Positions 22,840-32,392 of a stretch of 64,000 nucleotides of DNA are shown here, one piece after another. The notes beneath the pieces were generated by a model. That model was not told the origin of the DNA. It searched no databases and was given only the letters and a program-made list of their open reading frames with translations. The translations under genes were made by a program, and so were the position numbers. The DNA comes from Candidatus Ideonella esbjergensis (GTDB taxonomy: Bacteria > Pseudomonadota > Gammaproteobacteria > Burkholderiales > Burkholderiaceae_C): positions 673,485-737,484 of the forward strand of contig JADJLP010000010.1 of assembly GCA_016710065.1 (NCBI GenBank), given 5' to 3'. The stretch's first letter is position 1, and each line of letters starts with the position of its first letter.

Positions 22840-25332
22840 CTACTCGACCGACGAGGTTGAGTGCAACGCCGCCATCGCGTCCAGATCGATCACCGCATCC
22901 GCCATTGCTGTCAGCTCCGGCGTCTGCGACACGAAGAATTCCCGCGCGTAGCGGCCCAATTCCAGAACCCGCCGCTTCATCGCCATGAACATGCGCTTGC
23001 GCTCCGGGTCCAGCGGTCCGTCGGTCTCGTCGGAGAACAGGGTGTCGTAGCGCCGGCCGGTGTTCTGCGCCAGGTACAGCGCCACGGCCCTCACCAAGCA
23101 CTCGTTGATCCAGACCCTTTCGCCGCCGCTCATCGCCGTGACGCTCTTGTCCTCGCCCGACTCTGCGTCGTAGACGCGGATGTCGAAGCCCTCGCGCTGC
23201 TCGCCCTTGGCCGTCTCCTGCAAGGTCTCGATGGCCACCGTGAAGCGCGGGCCATAGCAGGCCAGCAGCAGGTCGTTCACCAGGCCGGACAAGGTCGGCC
23301 CCGCATCGTCGATGGCCAGCGCGATCAGGCCATCGTTGCCCATGCAGCGGGCGAACAGCAGCCAATTGGCAAGTTCCTGCTCCACCCGTGCCGTGCGGGC
23401 CGCGGCTGCGTCGCGCCTCCGGCCATGCTCCTCCATCTGGGCCGACAGGGCGGCAAGCGCCTGCGCGTCGCGGACGGCAGCCAGATGCGAGCGCTCCGCC
23501 TCATCCAGGACACATTGCCAGCGCTCCACCTGGGCCCGGGCCTGTACGAGCCGCGCAGCATCCGGCGGTGACGGCAGTGCATCGATCGCGGTCCGAAGTC
23601 GCTGGATGGCCGCCTGTGTCTGAGCTTCCAGCAGCGAGACAAACTCGGCAACGCGCATCCGGCTGGCGATGATCTGCTGGCGCTCGGCCGCTTCGGAGTC
23701 GGTGTCGATCGCGATGTCCGCCCCGGCCGACGGGTCTGGAGCGGGGGGAAGAGCGGCGAGTTCGTCCTCCGCTTCGACAAGACTCGCGCGCGCCTGGCCC
23801 ATCTCCGCCCCGCGCGCAGCCAAGGCGGCATAGGCCGTCTGACGGGCCAGGGCTCGCCTCGACTGGCACTCGGCCCGGCTCAGGCTCTTCGGTGCGCCGA
23901 CGTTGAGGCTCACCGCCTCTTGCAGGGCTTGCAGTTCAAGCCGAAGACTGTCCCGCTCCGCAGCAAGTTGACGGATGCGCTGCTGTGCGCTCGGCGCCAG
24001 CGCGGCCGCTTCGCGTGCGTCCGACAGCAGGGTGCATTGACCCTGCATGGGCATGCCGCTGCAGGGCACGCGGTTGGTCAGGGCCAGGCGGCGACTCAGG
24101 TCTTCCGCCTGGAGCGCGGCCTGGCCCGCCTCGCGCTCGAGCGATGCCAGCCGCTGCCCGAGCCCTGCGACGGCATCGCGACGACGCGCAAGGTCCTGGA
24201 CGGCATCCCGAAGCGCGAGCACGCGGTCCTCGCGGCGACGCACCACCTCTGTCGCCAGCGGCAGACGGCGGCCGGCTCGAGCCACCACGGCCTCGTCCGC
24301 CAGCACCCGCTGCACGGACCGGATGCGGGCCTCCAGTCGTTCGCGCTGCGCCCTGGCCTGCGCGACACGCTGCGCCACACGGCTGTCGAGCCGTGCGAGC
24401 CGATCCGTTGCCTCCCGATCCTGCGCGCGCAGGTCCTGCAGGGTGCGATCACGCACGGCACGGGCGCCGGCCAGTTCCTCCGTCAACTGCGCTCGCTGGC
24501 TCTCGATGGCCTTCGCCTGCTCCTGCAGGGCCATCAATGACGCCTCGTGCGTTCGCGCTGCCTCCCGTTGTTCATGGGCCGCCTGCCGGCTGGCTTGCGC
24601 CGCCTTGACCCTCTCGTCCGCGCCCTGCCATCGACGAGCGTCTTCCTCCAACCGCCGGCGCTCGGCATCGAACGCGGCTCCCTCGGCGCGCAACGCCGCC
24701 AGTGCCGCCTTCAACTGCCGCGCCGTCTCGCCCGCCTTCTGACCGAGCGCTCGGATGTCCTCCTGCCCCAGCAGATCGGCCAGCAGGGCCTTGATCTCGC
24801 CGTTGCGATAGGTGCTGAGCTGCCGCTTCCCTTGTGCCGAGAAAACCGACGTGAAGAAGGTGTCCGCCGGCCCGCAGATGGCCTCGACGCATCGCGCATA
24901 GGTCTCGACCTTGCCATCGGAGACGGTGCCATCGGGCAGCGCGGCGGGAGACCACGTCCCGGCGTCATCCAGCGTAAGCAGGTAGGCCTCGGTCCTGCGG
25001 CGGCTCGCGGTTCGACCGTTCATTCGGATGACCACCTGCGAGCGGTAGCAGCGCCCGGCGTGCGCCCAGTGCAGATCCTTCTCGTTCTCGGGCAGACAGA
25101 CCTGGTCGTAGTACGAGAAGCCGCCCGGCCCGCCCTGCGCCGCCCGCGACGGCATGGTCAGATAGGGATGCAGGTTGTCCATCACCGTGGACTTGCCGCG
25201 GCCGTTGGCGCCTGCGATGGCGACCAGCGCGGCACCATCGGCCAGCCGCTCCAGATCGAGGGTCAGCTCGTCCAGCCCGAGGCCGTCGCGGATGCCCCGG
25301 AAGCCCCGGAGCCTGAGTGAGAGTGGTTGCAT
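22840..25332 (-). CDS. SbcC/Rad50-like SMC-family ATPase
   Basis: An 830-residue SMC-like protein. The Walker A motif (GANGRGKST, residues 41-49) sits in the N-terminal lobe. Long coiled-coil arms contain a central CSGMPMQGQC segment in the zinc-hook position, with a wider Cys spacing than the classical CxxC. The signature motif MSGGERVWIN (around residue 732) and Walker B region SDETDGPLDPERK follow. The family acts with an SbcD/Mre11 nuclease to cut DNA ends and hairpins. Its partner gene lies directly upstream. At 830 residues it is shorter than E. coli SbcC (1048). It is probably an element-specific DNA processing complex for replication, recombination or defence against host nucleases. 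Confidence 0.85.
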   Translation of the reverse strand: MQPLSLRLRGFRGIRDGLGLDELTLDLERLADGAALVAIAGANGRGKSTVMDNLHPYLTMPSRAAQGGPGGFSYYDQVCLPENEKDLHWAHAGRCYRSQVVIRMNGRTASRRRTEAYLLTLDDAGTWSPAALPDGTVSDGKVETYARCVEAICGPADTFFTSVFSAQGKRQLSTYRNGEIKALLADLLGQEDIRALGQKAGETARQLKAALAALRAEGAAFDAERRRLEEDARRWQGADERVKAAQASRQAAHEQREAARTHEASLMALQEQAKAIESQRAQLTEELAGARAVRDRTLQDLRAQDREATDRLARLDSRVAQRVAQARAQRERLEARIRSVQRVLADEAVVARAGRRLPLATEVVRRREDRVLALRDAVQDLARRRDAVAGLGQRLASLEREAGQAALQAEDLSRRLALTNRVPCSGMPMQGQCTLLSDAREAAALAPSAQQRIRQLAAERDSLRLELQALQEAVSLNVGAPKSLSRAECQSRRALARQTAYAALAARGAEMGQARASLVEAEDELAALPPAPDPSAGADIAIDTDSEAAERQQIIASRMRVAEFVSLLEAQTQAAIQRLRTAIDALPSPPDAARLVQARAQVERWQCVLDEAERSHLAAVRDAQALAALSAQMEEHGRRRDAAAARTARVEQELANWLLFARCMGNDGLIALAIDDAGPTLSGLVNDLLLACYGPRFTVAIETLQETAKGEQREGFDIRVYDAESGEDKSVTAMSGGERVWINECLVRAVALYLAQNTGRRYDTLFSDETDGPLDPERKRMFMAMKRRVLELGRYAREFFVSQTPELTAMADAVIDLDAMAALHSTSSVE

Positions 25333-25422
25333 GGCATGCCTCCGGCGCCGCTGGGCGGCGCGATGGGTGTGGTGGGCAGTGAAGCAGCCTGGGCGCCCTT
25401 CGAGCGCTGTTCGGGCGCCGTT

Positions 25423-26874
25423 TCAGGCCGTCTCGAAGAGGTCCAGTCTCGGACCCTTCCCGGCCGGGTCAAGGCCACCTTGTGCCCTGGCACCGGCATC
25501 GGGGATCGCCAGGGCTGCCGCGACGATGTCCTCGGGTTCGGTCGTCGTCACCCTTTCCAGGCACTCCAGCAGCGGCGGCGCGTGGACGTCCGTCGCCGTT
25601 GCCCAGGCCCTGACCTTCTCGGCCAGACTGACGAGCTGCGAGATGCCGGGCGCGCGGGTGCGCACCACAGGCACGATCCGCCCTTCGAGCTGGACATCGG
25701 CGGCGCCGGACAGGGCACGCTCGATGGCACCGCGGTCCACCTCGTGCCGGTCCTCGTCGGCCACGGTCCATCGGACCCGCACGCTGACGCCGGCCAGTTC
25801 CTGCGCGCTCGCCGCCTCTCGCAACTGGTCCAGATCGGGCCGGCCCTCGAACACGATGTCCAGCGTCCGTCTTGCAGGGGTCGGCTCGAGGCGACAGTCC
25901 ACCCCGTCCGGTCCGAACTCCCACAGCAGGAACCCCTTGTCGCCCTGCTCCCCGTGGTGGAAGCGACCGATGGACCCGGCGTAGGCGATGCACTGGCGAC
26001 GTTCGCCCTCCCCTTGCGTCCAGACCTGGTGCCGATGGATGTGGCCGAGCAAGGTGGCCTCCGCGCCGGCGCCGAATAGCGCACCCGTGGTGAACTCGTG
26101 GTCGAACCCGGCCATCGGCACGCCGTGCTCGGTCACGCAGCCGAAGACAGTGCCATGCGACACCGCGAGCGTCGGCACGCCGGCAGCCCGGGCCAGGCCG
26201 TGGATGCCGGCGTAGCCCTGCAGCAGCCAGGCCAGCTGCTCGCCCTGGGCCGCGGCGGCAGTGGTGGCGCCGACCGCTGCCGCGACGGCCGCCTTGTTGA
26301 TCGAGGGAATGCAGGTGAAGACTGCCCTGGCGCCAGGCGACACCTCTGCGAATCGCGGACCTTCGGACGCGAGCCAAAGGTCGGCGGCAGACGCATCGGT
26401 CGCCGACAGATCCCGAGACGATGCATTGCCCATCAGCGCCACCTGACCGATCCGGTCCGCGACGAAGACCCGATGGCGGCTTCCCAGCATCCTGAACACG
26501 GACAGCGTGCCGGGCGGCTCGTGCGACCACGTGCCCTGGAGCATCAGCACCGGGCAATGATCGGCCAGCCGCCGCACCTGCGCCAGCAGCCGCAATGCCG
26601 CGGGCGCATGCAGGTCCAGGGCGTGATCGGTGGCATCCCCGGAGATCACGGCCACGTCGACGGCGAGTTCGATGGCGCGGTCCACGGCCGCCGAGAAGCA
26701 GCGATCGGCCTCCTCCAGGTGGCGCGGCCCGTAGTGCAGGTCGGACAGGTGCGCCACCCGCAAGCGATGCGCCTGAAGGTGCGAACCGTGCGCTCGCGGA
26801 CGCCCATCCGGGATGCGCGGCACTGCCGCGCGTTGCGCACCGGTACCGCCTTGCGGTCGTTCCGGCGCGCTCAC
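25423..26874 (-). CDS. SbcD/Mre11-like metallophosphoesterase
   Basis: The calcineurin-like nuclease motifs appear in order: HLSDLHYGP (Asp45, His47), VISGDATDH, GTWSHE in place of GNHD, AVSHG and LLGHIHRHQ. I start at GTG 26874, which overlaps the stop of the upstream gene (GTGA); the ORF upstream is shadow. The C-terminal 200 residues should form the capping and ATPase-contact region. Replacement of GNHD by GTWSHE keeps the catalytic His but loses the Asn and may alter activity. It sits between the RDF-like gene and SbcC in one operon. Confidence 0.85.
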   Translation of the reverse strand: MSAPERPQGGTGAQRAAVPRIPDGRPRAHGSHLQAHRLRVAHLSDLHYGPRHLEEADRCFSAAVDRAIELAVDVAVISGDATDHALDLHAPAALRLLAQVRRLADHCPVLMLQGTWSHEPPGTLSVFRMLGSRHRVFVADRIGQVALMGNASSRDLSATDASAADLWLASEGPRFAEVSPGARAVFTCIPSINKAAVAAAVGATTAAAAQGEQLAWLLQGYAGIHGLARAAGVPTLAVSHGTVFGCVTEHGVPMAGFDHEFTTGALFGAGAEATLLGHIHRHQVWTQGEGERRQCIAYAGSIGRFHHGEQGDKGFLLWEFGPDGVDCRLEPTPARRTLDIVFEGRPDLDQLREAASAQELAGVSVRVRWTVADEDRHEVDRGAIERALSGAADVQLEGRIVPVVRTRAPGISQLVSLAEKVRAWATATDVHAPPLLECLERVTTTEPEDIVAAALAIPDAGARAQGGLDPAGKGPRLDLFETA

Positions 26875-28184
26875 GATGCCACCTGCTGCAGTTCGGCGTT
26901 GACCTTGTCCGCGTAGCCCTTCGGATCGTTCCGGAAGCGCTCCAGCTCGCCGAAGGCCCGCTGCCGCCCTTGCGGATTGAGCTTCCACCCAGGACCCCAG
27001 CGCGTGGCCGCATAGCTCAGCCAGGTCTGCGCAGGCACGCCCATCGAGGCCAGCCGCCCGAGCACATGCTCCAGCGTGGGCGGCATGCCTTCCGCCGTGG
27101 GATCGCTCGCGGCTACAGGTTCGTCGACGGACTCCGGCCCCTTCCCTGGCGTCGAGGAAGCGCTCTCCCGGTGCCCCTGGAGCACGCGGGCGGCAACGTC
27201 GGCCTGCAGGATCACGGTGTCCTGATCGTCCTGCTCCCGCATCAGCGTCGCCACGTCGACCGGCGCTTCCAGTTCAATGATCCACTGCGGCACCCGGACA
27301 GGCCGCCCCTGGTCATCGATGTGCGCCACCTCCATCAGCCGCTTGGTCAGGTAGAACGGCGTGCCCTGGCGGTCCAGGAACCCGGCGAGCCGGCCGCCCC
27401 GCAGGAACGCCACGGTCTCGAAGGTGCGGATCGCCGCATTCATCGCGTAGAAGCTGCGCGTGTGCAGCTCGAAGGCGCTGATCGAGCGGATACCGGGGAT
27501 GAAGAACAGGAAGCGTCCGGTGAGGTTGCACTGCCGCTGCTGGTACTCCGGGCAGGACTCCGGCTGGCACAGGCCGCCGTTGTCCTCGCGCGGGATCGCC
27601 TTGCGGCCGCCGAACAGCCGCACCGTGCGGCGCCCCGTCGCGTCCACCGGCACCGGTGCGTGCGTCATGCAGTGGCGCCATCGTCCGTCGGTCGAATACT
27701 CGGACCAGAAGCGCTTGTCCTGCGCACCCCAGGTGGCCAGTTCATGCGGCATCACGCTCTGCCAGCGATCGGTCGGGAACACCACCGGGAAGCGGTAGAG
27801 GCGCCGGCCCTCGCCGCGGTCCTCGCCATGGAGGTCGAGAATCTGTGTCGCCAGTTCAGGGTTCGGGAAGTCCTGGGCACGCACAGTGAACCACGGCACG
27901 TTGCGCGGAACGAGCGGGCTCTTGAGCTCAGGGCAGGCCTCGGCCAGCGCACGCTCGATCTGGTCGAACGACTGGCCCTGGTTCAGGCCCTGTTCGTAGA
28001 TCGCCTGCGCACGCGGCACCTCGGCAGCCCGACGGGTCAGGACCTTGATGCCCGCGCGGATCTTGCCGCCCGTGGGCAGGCGGGGCGTTCCGTTTGTACC
28101 GTTACCCAGCAGGGTCGGCAGAGCGGTGGGCCCGCCGTGCAGCACGACGGCGGGCCGGGGATCGGGGGATGGTGAAGAGGCCAT
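26871..28184 (-). CDS. recombination directionality factor-like protein (Gp3-like)
   Basis: The 437-residue product shows the layout of the phage Gp3-like recombination directionality factors, annotated elsewhere as hydrolase or metal-binding protein. The N-terminus has GGKIRAGIKVLTRRA. A central region has HDFPNP-type strands. A Cys cluster (CQPESCPEYQQRQC, about residues 213-226) precedes RFLFFIPGIRSISAFELHT. In phages such proteins switch integrase to excision. Here its fusion into an operon with SbcD and SbcC suggests a wider DNA-processing role. The ribosome site GAGGAA precedes ATG, and a small hairpin lies upstream. The family call is from pattern memory and moderately sure. Confidence 0.6.
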   Translation of the reverse strand: MASSPSPDPRPAVVLHGGPTALPTLLGNGTNGTPRLPTGGKIRAGIKVLTRRAAEVPRAQAIYEQGLNQGQSFDQIERALAEACPELKSPLVPRNVPWFTVRAQDFPNPELATQILDLHGEDRGEGRRLYRFPVVFPTDRWQSVMPHELATWGAQDKRFWSEYSTDGRWRHCMTHAPVPVDATGRRTVRLFGGRKAIPREDNGGLCQPESCPEYQQRQCNLTGRFLFFIPGIRSISAFELHTRSFYAMNAAIRTFETVAFLRGGRLAGFLDRQGTPFYLTKRLMEVAHIDDQGRPVRVPQWIIELEAPVDVATLMREQDDQDTVILQADVAARVLQGHRESASSTPGKGPESVDEPVAASDPTAEGMPPTLEHVLGRLASMGVPAQTWLSYAATRWGPGWKLNPQGRQRAFGELERFRNDPKGYADKVNAELQQVAS

Positions 28185-28201
28185 CGGCGTTCCTCGGTGG
28201 G

Positions 28202-28219
28202 CGTCGGGGGATTCCGACG
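28202..28219 (-). promoter_or_regulatory. leader hairpin of the RDF-sbcD-sbcC operon
   Basis: Perfect 6-base arms CGTCGG / CCGACG with a 6-base loop lie 18 bases before the ATG at 28184 on the minus strand, directly upstream of the GAGGAA ribosome site. This is in line with the other leader hairpins. Confidence 0.4.
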
Positions 28220-28337
28220 AACCATCGTCCCGCCTCGACCCGTGCTTTCAACCCCGGGTGCCGTCCGGATGCCATGATGCGACTCGGTCCGCACGCCATG
28301 GTCCCTTGCAGTCGCATCTCCCGAACCCGCCCCTTCC

Positions 28338-29009
28338 ATGCAAGCCGAGTCGCCCTCAAGCCCACAAGACAGCGCCGACAGAGACGACGAGGAACTGCGG
28401 CGGGTACTCGCCGCCTCCGAGGCGTTCGACGATGATCTGCTCGCACTGCTTCGAGCCGGCTGGAACACGTCGTCCCGACGCTCGACCATCTGTCTGGCCT
28501 TCTGTCGTTCGGCGATCGAGCATGCAATCGCGCAGCGAGTCCTGATCGAAGCTGGCCTGACGGGAACTGCACTCAGCCTGATCCGCCTGCAGTTCGAGGC
28601 GGTTGTCCGTGCCGCCTGGGTGCTTCACGCTGCCAAGGAGGACTGGCTGGACAAGTTCTCCGCGCCGGTGCCGGACGGCGAACTCTCGGAACCCCATATG
28701 GGGCCACCCATCCCCGCCATGATCGACGCCATCGGTGCGGTCGCCGGCCCGGCGGCCACCGAACTGAAGCGACTGCATGGCACCGTCAAGGTGATGCACT
28801 CGTTCGTGCACGGTGGTGTCCACCTGGTCGTCCACGCCCTGCGTGGCTACCCGGCAGGAAAGCTGACGTCCGTGCTGCAGAACCGCAACCTGCTCTCGCT
28901 GATGCTGGCCAACGTCATCGTGATCGTCAGTCAGGACCCCGGCCTGCGGGGTTCGGTCGGACGGTTGTCGGGCCTGCATGCGAACTGCATGCCGCCGCTC
29001 CAGCGGTGA
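28338..29009 (+). CDS. DUF6988-like protein
   Basis: A 223-residue, mostly helical protein. Its long helices carry conserved-looking residues (AIAQRVLIEAGLTGTALSLI, then FEAVVRAAW) and a His-containing motif KVMHSFVHGG. This pattern matches DUF6988-type proteins found in many element and defence contexts; their function is not known. It is divergent from the RDF operon and its last 83 bases overlap the end of the convergent DUF1173 gene, so transcription of the two may interfere. Confidence 0.6.
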   Translation: MQAESPSSPQDSADRDDEELRRVLAASEAFDDDLLALLRAGWNTSSRRSTICLAFCRSAIEHAIAQRVLIEAGLTGTALSLIRLQFEAVVRAAWVLHAAKEDWLDKFSAPVPDGELSEPHMGPPIPAMIDAIGAVAGPAATELKRLHGTVKVMHSFVHGGVHLVVHALRGYPAGKLTSVLQNRNLLSLMLANVIVIVSQDPGLRGSVGRLSGLHANCMPPLQR

Positions 29010-30237
29010 GCCTCGTCGACGGGCCGGGCAGGACCGGCATGGCCTCGCCAGGCAACCAGAGCCAGGACCTGGCCCGGGCAGACTCGAATGCCCTTCGCTT
29101 GGCACCCTGTTCGGCCTCGCCCATGAAGCTGCTGACAACATGGAGGTCGACCGGCTCCGCGCCCACGTCCAGCAGGATGGCATTCGCGAACCCGGCCACC
29201 GATCGCGCGTCGTACCGCATGGGCTTCACGAACCGCCGCCCCTGCGACACCAGCGCACGCACCAGCGGCGCCTCGTGCACCCCCTCCAGCGGAATCCACT
29301 CCTCGCTGGTCAGCATCAGGCTGGCGAGGTCGATCTCGTAGGTGTGCTCCCGGCGGGCCCGGATCAGCGCCGCCAGCATGAGACGCAGCCCTCGCCCTCC
29401 GTCCGAGTCGAGCGCCTCGAAGAGTGGCGCGAAGCCGCGCTGCACCCGCGCCCAGGTCCGCGCGTCTGCCAGCAAGGGTGCGTCCGGCATGTGGCGGATC
29501 CAGATGCGCGCGCCCGCGGGCGCCGACTCCCATCCCTTGAACTCCCCCAGAACCACCGCCAGCGGCTGACGCCCGTCATGCGGCTGCAGCACCGACAACC
29601 GAGCACGCCGCCGATCAGCCTGCTCGGCCTTCGCGGTCTCGCTGAAGGCTTCCGGCACGTACAGCCGGTTCGACAGCGACTCGCCCTTCACCTGGATCGC
29701 CTCGGCGGCCTGCATCAGGTACTTGTGAAGCACCGCCTGGTTGCGCTTCCCGGCCATGGCCGGGGACCAGCGGTTGAAACCGGCCCGCTCGAACAGGAAA
29801 TGCATCAGCGCCCGCAGGCTCATCCGGCGACGGGTGCGGCCGACCTCCGACGGCTCGGCAGGTTCGCGGCCCACCCCAGGCCGCCCGGGCACACGCGCCC
29901 ACGGGAAGTCCACGTGCAGTTCCACCCGCGCCGGATCCAGCTGGACGACGGCCTCTCCGACCAGTTCGCCCAGGCCCGACATCGCAGGCCCCGGCTCGTA
30001 GCTCGGGCAGGCGGGGTGGTGCCGGTCCCCGGTCTCGGGCATGCGCTTGATCTGGAAGTGGCGATGAAAGGCGACGTACATCTCGACGCCGCCGGCCACG
30101 CACAGGCAGCGCGGCCGGCCCGGCGCCTCGTAGGCCTGGGCCAGCAGGTCCTGCAGCTGCGGGTCGTCGGCGTCGACCAAGCGCCCACCGATCGCAAAGC
30201 GCTGCCCGTCCACCCCCGACTCCTTCCCCGACTCCAT
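28927..30237 (-). CDS. DUF1173 family protein
   Basis: The N-terminus (RFAIGGRLVDADDPQLQDLL) followed by CLCVAGGVEMYVAFH and a His/Cys pair (HHPACPSYEP) is characteristic of DUF1173, a family nearly restricted to conjugative plasmids and ICEs. The 436-residue length fits. The function is unknown. The His/Cys site may bind metal, and the C-terminal part contains an FKGWE-type segment that may be nuclease-like, which is speculation. It starts 32 bases before the end of the upstream recombinase-like gene and is probably co-transcribed with it. Confidence 0.8.
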   Translation of the reverse strand: MESGKESGVDGQRFAIGGRLVDADDPQLQDLLAQAYEAPGRPRCLCVAGGVEMYVAFHRHFQIKRMPETGDRHHPACPSYEPGPAMSGLGELVGEAVVQLDPARVELHVDFPWARVPGRPGVGREPAEPSEVGRTRRRMSLRALMHFLFERAGFNRWSPAMAGKRNQAVLHKYLMQAAEAIQVKGESLSNRLYVPEAFSETAKAEQADRRRARLSVLQPHDGRQPLAVVLGEFKGWESAPAGARIWIRHMPDAPLLADARTWARVQRGFAPLFEALDSDGGRGLRLMLAALIRARREHTYEIDLASLMLTSEEWIPLEGVHEAPLVRALVSQGRRFVKPMRYDARSVAGFANAILLDVGAEPVDLHVVSSFMGEAEQGAKRRAFESARARSWLWLPGEAMPVLPGPSTRLTAGAAACSSHAGPTTVRPNPAGRGPD

Positions 30238-30269
30238 CGCCGTTGCAACCCTTCAGCCGGCGCGCCGTG

Positions 30270-31211
30270 TCACGCCAGCTCCTCGAGCACCTTGGCCAGC
30301 TCGGGTCGCGGCCTCGGCAGCTGCTCGCGCACGGCACTTCGATCGGCGATGCCCAGCACCAGCCCGACCTGGTCCTCGTCGGCGCCGCGTTCGTACATCC
30401 GTGACATCAGGGTCAGCCGTGCGGACTGCGTGCACAGACCGGGTATGTCGGCCTGGCGGAAGATCTTGCGGTAGATCTCCAGCAAGGGACGGCAGACGTA
30501 GCGGTTCTGGCCCTCGCCGCCGTTCGGCGTGATCGGATAGACCTCGCCCTCCGCGCCCAGGAACAGCGGGCCGTGCGGATCCAGGCCGCGCCAGTGCTCG
30601 GCGGCGCCAAGACCGTGGCCGGCACGGAGGCGCTCGTCGAGGTAGGCGCCGAGCGCTTCGTCCAGACGCCGGTGGCTGAAGAACAGCGGCCGGTCCCTGC
30701 CGTTGATCGCGACATCGGCGCGTACCCTCGACTCTCGCCGCACACTGCCGTCCTCCAGCAGGTAGTCGCCCACCGTCAGGCGCGCGACCTCCAGCGGGCG
30801 CAGGCCGGTCGCGAAGGGCAGGTAGTAGAGCGCCAGGTCGTGCAGCGGCCGCGTGGATCGGCTGCGCACGCGGCGCGCCCCGAGATCGACCTCGTCGAGC
30901 TTGAGCACGCGGGCTTCGCGTTGGGAGCTCACCTGCGCGGGGTCGAAGTGCTCCAGCGCCTGGAGGATCGCGTCGCGGTGCATGCGCAGGCGCTTCACGA
31001 AGGCGGCGCCGCTCTCCTGCAGGCCATCGACGCCCACTGCCTGCGTGAGCTGGACTGCCAGCCCCTTGATGCGCCGGTCGACGGCCGACCGCGACAGCCC
31101 CCACCGCTGCGCCACGGTCGCGTAGGGATCGCCGTCGATCACCTCGCGCAGCATCTGGATCGTCTGCAATGTCTGCCGGCGATCGCCGGCGGTTTCCGGA
31201 TCGTCTTCCAT
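30270..31211 (-). CDS. tyrosine recombinase-like protein lacking catalytic His and Tyr
   Basis: I start at ATG 31211 (GGGAG site). Residues 20-60 form a helix-turn-helix (YATVAQRWGLSRSAVDRRIK). The core keeps the fold and the first Arg (YLPFATGLRPLEVARLTV). The HxxR block, however, reads CTQSARLTLMSRM, and the LLGH...Y block reads VLGIADRSAVREQL. Only Arg remains; the two His positions and the nucleophilic Tyr are gone. So it likely binds DNA without cutting, or is a diverged relative with another active residue. It sits between an AlpA-like regulator and DUF1173, a place where integrative elements often keep integration or maintenance genes. Confidence 0.65.
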   Translation of the reverse strand: MEDDPETAGDRRQTLQTIQMLREVIDGDPYATVAQRWGLSRSAVDRRIKGLAVQLTQAVGVDGLQESGAAFVKRLRMHRDAILQALEHFDPAQVSSQREARVLKLDEVDLGARRVRSRSTRPLHDLALYYLPFATGLRPLEVARLTVGDYLLEDGSVRRESRVRADVAINGRDRPLFFSHRRLDEALGAYLDERLRAGHGLGAAEHWRGLDPHGPLFLGAEGEVYPITPNGGEGQNRYVCRPLLEIYRKIFRQADIPGLCTQSARLTLMSRMYERGADEDQVGLVLGIADRSAVREQLPRPRPELAKVLEELA

Positions 31212-31545
31212 TGTTGTTACTCCCTGGACGACGGAACCACCGATGGACGCTGGCCCGGCGCGGCGCCGTGGTCGCTCCGCGCCAACCGCTTCCTCGATGT
31301 CGACGGCATGAACCCGGCACGGCCCGAGCACGTGCACGGCGTTCCAGCGTCTAACGCGCGACCCTGGGACCACCGTGTGACCAGTCGTTTCGCGACCGAT
31401 ACACGCCAGGCCCTGTCGCGTTTACGGCCACGGCGACGCCTCGGCCCGCCGCGAAGCAGCATCAATGTGCCCGTGCATGCGTGCCGGCGTGTTGCCGAGG
31501 CGTTACCGCGTGCAGCGCGATGCGTCCGACGCCTTTCCAGGTGTC

Positions 31546-31797
31546 TCATGACGCAACCCCCTGCTGCTCGATCCAGCGGCGGATGTCCTCTGCGCGCCAG
31601 ACAGTCACGCGCTCGGACAGCTTCACCGGCTCCGGAAACGTGCGCGCATGCACGCGTCGCCACAGCGTTGACTTGGAGATGGGGACGAAGGACAGCACCT
31701 GCGGCTGGCGCAGGAAGCCGGTGTCCGGCAGCGCAGCGCTGGGCGCTGCGGCCGGGGAATCCGCCGACGGGGCGGCAGGAACAGGTACGCGGGGCAT
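31546..31797 (-). CDS. AlpA-family helix-turn-helix regulator
   Basis: The 83-residue product contains an AlpA/excisionase-type winged helix: FLRQPQVLSFVPISKSTLWR, then RTFPEPVKLSERVTVWRAED, then IRRWIEQQ. The first 30 residues are Pro/Ala-rich. AlpA-type proteins activate prophage or ICE excision genes or act as excisionases. The start ATG is preceded by GAGAGG. It lies 334 bases upstream of the recombinase-like gene on the same strand, consistent with control of that gene. A strong leader hairpin lies farther upstream. Confidence 0.85.
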   Translation of the reverse strand: MPRVPVPAAPSADSPAAAPSAALPDTGFLRQPQVLSFVPISKSTLWRRVHARTFPEPVKLSERVTVWRAEDIRRWIEQQGVAS

Positions 31798-31946
31798 GAT
31801 CGGCCTCTCATCGGCATGCAGCCGGCAAAGGTCATGACCTGCTCTGTGACGACGGCGCTCGGTCAGGAAACGCGCCAGCCGCCCGGGAACGCTCGACTCG
31901 TGGACCACCGCGGGCGTTCCGTTCGCGCGGTGGATGAAGATGCCCT

Positions 31947-31979
31947 CCGAAGGGGGCCCCTGCCGAGGGCCCTCTTCGG
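31947..31979 (-). promoter_or_regulatory. long leader hairpin upstream of alpA-like gene
   Basis: Outer arms CCGAAG / CTTCGG and inner GGGCCC / GGGCCC pair across a 7-base loop with one small mismatch region. It lies about 150 bases before the ATG at 31797 on the minus strand, within a 595-base region between the AcaB-like gene and alpA. I see no gene in that region. Confidence 0.45.
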
Positions 31980-32392
31980 TGTGATTCGATCGCCACCCCG
32001 TTGGGGGTGCATGCCGGCCGCCACGCGGTGCGGGTCCGCGCGTTCGATGCCGCGGAGGGCCGAATCCGGCACCGGGTGCGTTCGGTCGCCGAGCCGGGCG
32101 CGGCGGGTCCGCCGGAACTGGCCGGCACGCCGGAGGCAGCGTGCCGACGTTGGACGAGGCAGGTATCGACTGCGACGCCACCCGATGCGGGTGGATAGCC
32201 GGGGCGATTCGCCCGTTGAACGGGTGATCGGCGCTACGGTGGCGCCGACTTGCCTCTGCGGGCAGCCCACGGCCTGGACACACGGTAGCGTCCGCACCGC
32301 TCACGGGCAACACGCCCGCGCCGATTGCCCGCGCAAGCGTCGGTGGGTGCCGCCGCTTGGGAGAGACATCGGACGGCCTGCAATTCCACCGC

